From Cryptomeria japonica (taxonomy: Eukaryota; Streptophyta; Pinopsida; Cupressales; Cupressaceae): 64,000 bases of DNA. The position numbers were made by a program, and so were the translations under genes. Positions 57,878 to 64,000 of the stretch are shown here, in pieces (position 1 is the stretch's first letter; every line of letters starts with the position of its first letter). The notes beneath the pieces were generated by a model. That model searched no databases, had not been told where the DNA came from, and saw only the letters and a list, made by a program, of their open reading frames with translations. The stretch is taken from contig NC_081412.1 of assembly GCF_030272615.1 (NCBI RefSeq), positions 101,745,796 to 101,809,795 of the forward strand, given 5' to 3'.

Positions 57878-59517
57878 CTATAAGTTCATCCTTTTGTAGT
57901 TATGACTTTTATGGCCAAATCTATTGCAACTATAACATACATAATTTGCATTTCTAGAGGCAGCAAATGGACTCTTCTTATTGTGCATGGGAGCAGATCT
58001 ATGCATATTTCTACAACTTGACATACTATGGTCATATGTATTACCTCTTGGACAAATAACATTCTTATTTCTAGACCTCTTTATACATTCATCTACCCTA
58101 TGACCATAATCTTTGCAAGAGAAGTAGTAGCTGGTAAATGATGGCATATGACTTACAAATTTATTCTGCCATGCATGAGGAGATCTCACTGGTTTCGTAT
58201 CTCCATTTCCGCTTCTTCGAGGATGAATCTTGGATTATCCACACTCTGCAACTCTTCTTTTCCCACACTTGCCTTGTCTTTTGGGTGGTATAATCTCCTT
58301 GATTTCTACTAGTAGGAGGTCTTCTATGTTGTCTTCTTTTGTTCTTACTTCTGATGAAGCTTTCTTTTCCCATCTTTCCTTTTCCTTTGGGATCTATATT
58401 GTTGCTCTTTCTTGCAGCACCGCTCTTCATCCTTTGCTTCATGTCTTCACCGGTTTTGGTTAGATCAACCATCTTCTGAGGAGCATCTCTAACTATGAAG
58501 ATCTGACCCTTGCAATTTCCATTTGAGGAGACAAATCTAATATCTTTGTGGGAGGTCTCCTTTCTTGTAGAGCACTCACCGGTACCACATCCTAATCCAC
58601 CGGTATCCTTGGAATTTTTTTGCTTCTTCAACACTTTGTCCAAGGCATCACTGTTTCCATCAAACCAGATTCTTACCTTGAGCTCATCCTAACATTTCTC
58701 AAGGTCATTTCAGAGACTCTCTATATCTCTTACTAGCTGTTGATGTTCCTTATCCTTTGCCTCTATCTTAGATACTAAATCATTACACCAACACAACTTG
58801 GTGTCTTCTTGTTGAGTCTTTAACTCTGAGATACATTTCTCAAATTCTTCAAGGAATCTAATCAACTGATTTTGCTCCACAACTACATCATTCTTGAATA
58901 ACTTGTATTCATTCCTCACTCTACTAAGCTCTTTGAGTGCACTTACAAGTTCTCCTTCAAGATCAAATTTGGCTTCATCTTCTTCTTTTCCTTCACTATC
59001 ACTGCCAAACACATCTCGCTAGTAGGAGTGATCTACATGATCATTCTCAAATGTGTGCCTCTCATCTTCTGATTCTTGAGCCATGAAGAGGTGGGTTTTG
59101 TTCTTCATCATTGTTGTGGTTGCTAACAGATCTGTCTTCATCATCTGCAAACATATGAGTTACATTTCTCATCCTATCTTCACAAACTGGTTCTGTAGTA
59201 GTAGGCTCATTCCCATAGAGCTTCTTCAATCTATCCCATAAGCTTTTTGCCTATTTGCATTTGTCCACCTATGAGGAAACATCATCTGATAACCCATAGA
59301 GTATAGCCTTCATTTCTACATCATTACACTGGTTTCTTCTTTCTGCATTTGAATCAGTGGGAGGACAGACTTTACTAGGGCAGCCATTGACAACTGACAT
59401 CCATACATCAAACCCTAAGGAGGATAGGTAGACTTCCATCCTACAACTCCAAATAGGTAAATTTGAACCATTGAGTACAGGAGTAGGGATTGACACAAAA
59501 AAAACCATTGTCTTCAA
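57878..59517 (-). pseudogene. Element D gag (copia-like)
   Basis: From ATG 59515-59517, about 47 bases after the primer site: MKTMVFFVSIPTPVLNGSN, then LPIWSCRMEVYLSSLGFD and VWMSVVNG, the N-terminus of plant copia gag proteins (NG.N...W...ME.YL). A coiled-coil stretch follows (59012-58710; LVSALKELSRVRNEYKLF), then a lysine/arginine-rich part (58643-58161) and knuckles (FSCKDYGHRVDEC, CPRGNTYDHSMSSC, CYSCNRFGHKSHNY), mostly with one residue changed. Several stops and frameshifts (59269, about 59020, 58710, 58161). It would have built the particle; no protease or polymerase follows. Confidence 0.75.
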
Positions 59518-59563
59518 ATACTAGAATCTACTCAATAGAGAAAACTTATCAACATGCAACCTA

Positions 59564-59578
59564 GGCTTTGATACTAAT
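59564..59578 (-). other. Primer-binding site of element D
   Basis: Minus strand ATTAGTATCAAAGCC, next to the LTR; two differences from ATTGGTATCAGAGCC. Confidence 0.8.
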
Positions 59579-61497
59579 TATTGAACACCAGATGTCACTG
59601 AGAGGGCGGGTGAATCAGTGATTTCCAAACTTAACCCTTTTCTATCCTATGTGTGTATACAAGTTAATAGATCTAACATAAAGTAGAAATATTGGTTATA
59701 AGTAAGAATGATAAAAATGCAACCACACATAAAAGGGACACCACATAACACCTGACGTACGAGGAAAACCCAAGATGGGAAAAACCTCAGTGAGAAATGT
59801 TGTTGGAGTCTACTGCTCCAATCCAGCCTCACAATGAAACATTCAATTATAACATTTAGGGCACCAACCCAAGGAGAACCAACCCTTGCACTGAGCACCA
59901 ACTCAGTGATCTTCAATGAATATAATCAATTATAAAAGTAATATCTTTATTACAAAAGAACTTTGTAACTCTTATGCAAATATCTTCACCAGTTCTCCTC
60001 TCTCCAATTCTCTGCCGCTTCTCTGCTCACCTCTCTATTGCAACCTTATTTCCTGCTGCAACTCACTCTCTTCTCCATATCACTCTCTATTGCACCCTTA
60101 CCAGTTCAACCTTTTCTCCTTTTCTGTCGATTCTTCTCACTGTACACTATCGATTCTCAACTTGCTAGTTACTTCAGTTGCAGGCTTAACTTTGCATTGA
60201 TCTTCTCTATTTCTTCTCTGTAGGATTACTCTTCTCTTGGTCCTCTGCTGGTGAATTTTCTTTCTCACAGGTTCACACCACTATCAAACTCGATGATAGT
60301 TTGTCGGTTTATTTACCCTCACCAATTGTACTCTTCTCACTGGTTCTCTCTTGAATACATAATCACCATGATCTTCAAAGAACTTTCTGACTCGTTGACT
60401 CTTTGCTTCTCTTTCACTCTCTACCATTCATCACTGGCCTGCAGCATCATCACCCCTTCTATCATGAAAAGACATATTTATACCTGATTTTTCCCACCAT
60501 GACTTACATTCAAACTTCTAGTTCACTAGGGTTTCTTCATCGACCCTGAGGCAGATCAAATCCAATCAATTATTTGTCCAGAGATCGATCGCCTGCAACG
60601 GATCAATCAGACTCCACCAATCCTATTGCGTTCAAAACACGTTTTCCCTATTTGGCAAATACGACACCTTATTTGATTTACACTTGTCAAATACCTATGA
60701 AGCGATCATGCAGATAGCTTCACCTACCCTGATCAACACCTGGACTCTCAACCTTGATCATGAAGTTGTCAAATTAGATTTCTTTCCTCTGATCAATCTT
60801 GAGCCGCACTCTTCTTCTCTTCAACTCGTGAAACATGCTATCGACATTAATGTCGACCAGTCACCACCTATCTCACCGACAAAACTTTCACTCACCTATG
60901 CATGCATGCCACTTCACCTCCATGTGGCCCATTTTTCAGCATCAAAATTTTATAGATTGGTTATGTCAGTGAAGACAGGATCACCGACTAGCCACACAAC
61001 TAGTTTCATCTACTGGTTCATAGACCCTACCGGTTATACCCTAACCGACCTATCTTCACCCTTTCAGTTTGCTTCTCTTTCGATGGATCACCTAAACTAG
61101 TTAGGACACTTGCTAACCTACGTTATGTACATCTTCAATAGATGGGATCCTTTCACTTCTACACCTTGTTAGCATTATTGATAACATACTTACGGGCAAC
61201 CACCTTGATGATATCATGTCATTAATCTTCAACACACTCCATTTGTCTGCATCTATGGAAATACCTTGCCTACTTCATCAATAGGTAGGTTTTGCTATTA
61301 ACATGTTTATCAAATTGACAACCATATTCTTCAATCCTTATATCGACAACTCATCATTGTCTACTCGGCTAATCTAGTGCATATCTCTGATCTCATGCAC
61401 CTAAGGCAGCTTAGTGTTTCACCAGTTCATCTGGTGTGAGCCTTAAAACACTTGCCTTTAACTCTTTTATCATATCTCTGAGAATTATGATGCATTC
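59579..61497 (-). repeat. 5' LTR of element D, truncated by E2
   Basis: 1,919 of about 2,550 bases. On the plus strand it starts TATTGAACACC (TG changed to TA) and runs to GCATTC at 61497, where the 3' LTR continues with CATGCTTAAT but this copy changes to E2. It holds the empty S-LTR site at 61213-61217. Confidence 0.85.
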
Positions 61498-62433
61498 TGT
61501 AGATAGGAAAATGGAATGCATCAAAGCAATATTAAACTAGCTCAACCACAAAAACTAGATTGCAATGATAAGAAATCCTAAAAAAATTCAATAAAGGCAT
61601 GAAGATGAAATACTAAAATAAAATGCAAACCAAAGCATGTATCTCCTTCATTGTTCCTCCATTGTCCTTCTTTCTCCTTCAAATTACTTTGTTTGTGGAA
61701 CTCACCTACAAGTGCAAAATGCAAGCAAGATTGACAAGATCAAAATTGTAGAATAAGGATACTAGAAGCATGGTTGATTGATAAATTTATTGAAGAAAAT
61801 CATCCAATTTATAGACAAATTGGAGAGAGGACAAGATTAGCATGAAGAGATTTGAAAGGAAATTCAAATCAAGAATGACAAATTAAGCACAAATTATGAC
61901 AAGATTGACATGCAAGATTGATTGACAAAAATTATGACAAATTATGACAAGATTAAAATGCCATTCCCATGACAAAAGGGAAGAGATAAAATAGCCTCCA
62001 TGATTGCAACAAATGGAAGCATAAACATAGGAGAAAATGAGGGAATGAAATTAGGGGGAAAAATTAGAGAAATTGAAGAAAATAGGAGAAATAGAAATTA
62101 GGTGAATTAATTAATAGGTTTTCATCCATTAATTAATTCATGAAAGAGACCTAGGACTAAATAAATAGATTTATTTAACCCACAAAGAAGAAGAAAAGGA
62201 TTAAATGAACAAATCATAAAACCCTAGAAATAAGAGGACAAGGAATTAGGTCAAGACAATAAGAAATTAATGTAGGTTCGATCATGATTCTAATTGACAA
62301 ATGACCAATGTTGATAAATGATTGAGACTGGTTGACAAAAATCAATAACAAGTTGACCAAGATTGACAAGGAGATCAAATTGATAGGCACCAATTGATGA
62401 GGAACAATGACTAATTGATCCAAATTGACATGA
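61498..62433 (+). other. 5' region of E2, AT-rich with repeated TTGAC words
   Basis: About 930 bases without a frame. TTGACA or TTGACC occurs at least eight times (61730-61925 and 62295-62425), often as AAGATTGACA or AAATTGACA. A TTAATTAATTCATG palindrome-like stretch lies near 62110-62140. It could be a leader, an LTR or an intron. Confidence 0.45.
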
Positions 62434-64000
62434 TGCATCCGGGATGTAAATGGGAAAACCCTTGTTGAAATTAATGCTAAAGAGTTTAGGATGGCATTTG
62501 GGCTTAATGAGTTCACAAACTTCCTAGAACCTATAAATTTCACATCTTTAGCCCAAATTTATGGTGCACAGAGGAGTCATCTCAGGAATGGGCCTCTCAA
62601 GGAACTTTTTGTGAAAATAGGACGGTTAACAGTTGTAGGACCTAACACACAAGAGCCCTTCTCATTAAGTATGTTTACCCTGAGGGCTAAAGGAATGTAC
62701 TGGGCACTTTGTCAAGTTCTAGGAGAAGATGCTGAAGCAAATATGCCGAATCATTACCTGCTAATGATTGCCAAGATTTTGAATCCTTCTCTTTCTATCA
62801 CATTTTATTATGCCTCTTTCATTGCCGATGCTATTCATGGAGGGTTAATAGGAATAAAGAATGGAAAGGTGGACAGACCTTTCGGATGGTATTCACTCCT
62901 AATGCACCTTTTTCTCTTCAAAGGAAGTGATTATTTTGCCAGTGGACTAGACCTGGTTAAGGAGAAGGAAGGAGAAAAAATGCCAGTACAATTATGGAGT
63001 ACTGTGTTGTCATGGGACAGAGAGGATGCTAGTTTTTTGAAGTTTGATAAATATTTTGCATCCAAAATAAGGACTCTCCTCTTCTCTGATAACCCAAGAG
63101 TCCCCAAGGTTCTTCTGGAATTCATAAGGCCAAACGAATTCGCAGAGAATATAAAAATTGTTCATAACTGGGGTGACATTTATTTATATCCAGTCTCCAC
63201 AGTTTTTAAAGTTTTTGGTTTCAGGGGCACTCCATTTTTGTTACCTTACCAGGTCCCTCTCAAAGTGGGAATAGCGGAGATCCTTAGGCAAATTGGTGGC
63301 CAACAAGAAGCAAAGTTGACAGGCAGAGGTAAAGGGACTATTTTCCCTGCAGCTACCATAGCCCACCAATTTGTAATAACAAAGAGAGGCTGGAACTGCT
63401 TTGAGGATTTCCTCAAACCTTATCATTTGTCCACTGTAGTGTCCAGGTGTGCTGATCCAGAGGACTTCTTCAACAGTGTGTTTAGAAAGAAGGTAGCATG
63501 TAGAGGTAGACCTTATCAATTCCAGTTTCCTGAAGACCTCATCAGAAATGAGTTTGATCTAGATGAGCAGGAGCTAAGGAAAGAAAAGTGGGTGGCTTAT
63601 AAGAAAGCCATGGATTTTGTGCATCAGTTTGATGCTAGCTATGACCCATTGTCTAGCTTCTTCCCACTAGAAGAGAAAATAAAGTTTTTGATTGTTTGCT
63701 TTGAGGATGTGATGCAAACACTGAAGGAGAAGAGGGAAGCTGTGATTAAAAGCAACCCTGAAAAAGCCAGAATGATCCTAAGCAGGTCAGCTTCCAGTAA
63801 AGCAATTCCTCCTGGTGATTACACACTGCACAAGAAATTAGGTTATAGTATGCTAGTGCCTACAACAGGGGAGCCCTCTACATCCAAAGGAAAGAGGAAG
63901 ATACAAGATGTCATTGACATCCAAGACAGCCCAAAGAAGCAAAGGGTGGGGAAGGAAGTGAAATCAGATACACCTTTGTATTCTCCATCCCAGTCCCCTA
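62434..64000 (+). CDS. E2 protein, partial, homologue of the E1 protein
   Basis: Open from 62434 (after TGA 62431-62433) to the window end, about 522 codons without a stop. Similarity to E1 begins at once, upstream of the first ATG (62491): GKTLVEINAKEFRMAFGL with GNTLVVINKQTIDMVFDL. It continues through FGWYSLLMHLFLF (about 62881), MPVQLWSTVLSWDRED, VHNWGDIYLYP (about 63160) and VFGFRGTPFLLPYQVP. The N-terminal 130 or so residues of E1 have no counterpart, so the true start is lost or lies on another exon. A basic stretch (SKGKRKIQDVIDIQDS, PKKQRVGKE) near 63890 may be a nuclear localisation signal. Function unknown. Confidence 0.7.

Larger units (their letters stand above)
40749..61497 (-). 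mobile_element. Element D, gag-only LTR element hosting gypsy-2 and an S solo LTR
   Basis: Minus-strand order from the right: 5' LTR (61497 to 59579), primer site, gag (59517 to 57878), noncoding internal sequence interrupted by gypsy-2, polypurine tract (44444 to 44418) and 3' LTR (44417 to 40749, interrupted by the S LTR). Without insertions the internal region is about 3.5 kb and contains gag only, so D is non-autonomous. The 5' LTR is cut at 61497 by E2. It was inserted into copia-3. Confidence 0.75.
61498..64000 (+). mobile_element. E2, element or gene fragment entering the D LTR
   Basis: The D LTR breaks off at 61497 and new sequence starts TGTAGATAGG, so the border has the TG of a retroelement end; CATTC would be the left target copy. 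The right end is outside the window. It carries a frame homologous to the E1 protein. No LTR partner or primer site can be seen. Confidence 0.5.

Overview
This is nuclear DNA of a plant with a large, repeat-dense genome. It is almost entirely LTR retrotransposons nested in one another: Ty1/copia with tRNA-iMet-type primer sites (TGGTATCAGAGC), and a Ty3/gypsy family carrying a second, archaeal-type RNase H. A gymnosperm is my guess from repeat density and element size, but no single-copy host gene anchors it. I see no tRNA, rRNA, CRISPR or bacterial-type operon. Most reading frames are broken.

Layout. 1-795: 3' part of an LTR (family S) lying in a decayed minus-strand copia (796-3530). 3531-6997: 5' half of a minus-strand non-autonomous element A (LTR, primer site, gag-like ORF1, unfamiliar ORF2). 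7255-9214: two head-to-head LTRs (C, B). 9215-13303: element B, with the same plan as A, plus strand. 13301-16150: an S LTR and a piece of element D. 16151-37224: gypsy-1, interrupted by E1 (16601-21589, carrying an intact 1049-residue ORF) and by copia-2 (28053-33222, whose RT holds five 295-bp tandem units). 37225-39883: 3' half of an A element. 39884-40748: a third copia integrase. 40749-61497: minus-strand, gag-only element D, with an S solo LTR (42443-43557) inside its 3' LTR and gypsy-2 (45518-57157) inside its body. 61498-64000: E2, with a reading frame related to the E1 protein and running off the window.

How it fits together. The gypsy copies have the order gag, protease, archaeal-type RNase H, RT, degenerate gypsy RNase H, integrase. 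D, A and B look like parasites of the copia family. D, A and copia-2 share a polypurine-tract module. All of these families share a C-tract near the LTR 3' end and, where visible, the tRNA-iMet-type primer site, but A, B and D show no pol. The ORF2 proteins of A and B and the proteins of E1 and E2 appear to share one uncharacterised domain, the best candidate here for something undescribed. S-in-D plus gypsy-in-D occurs twice with identical junctions, so that block was duplicated. E1 and copia-2 then inserted into only one copy.
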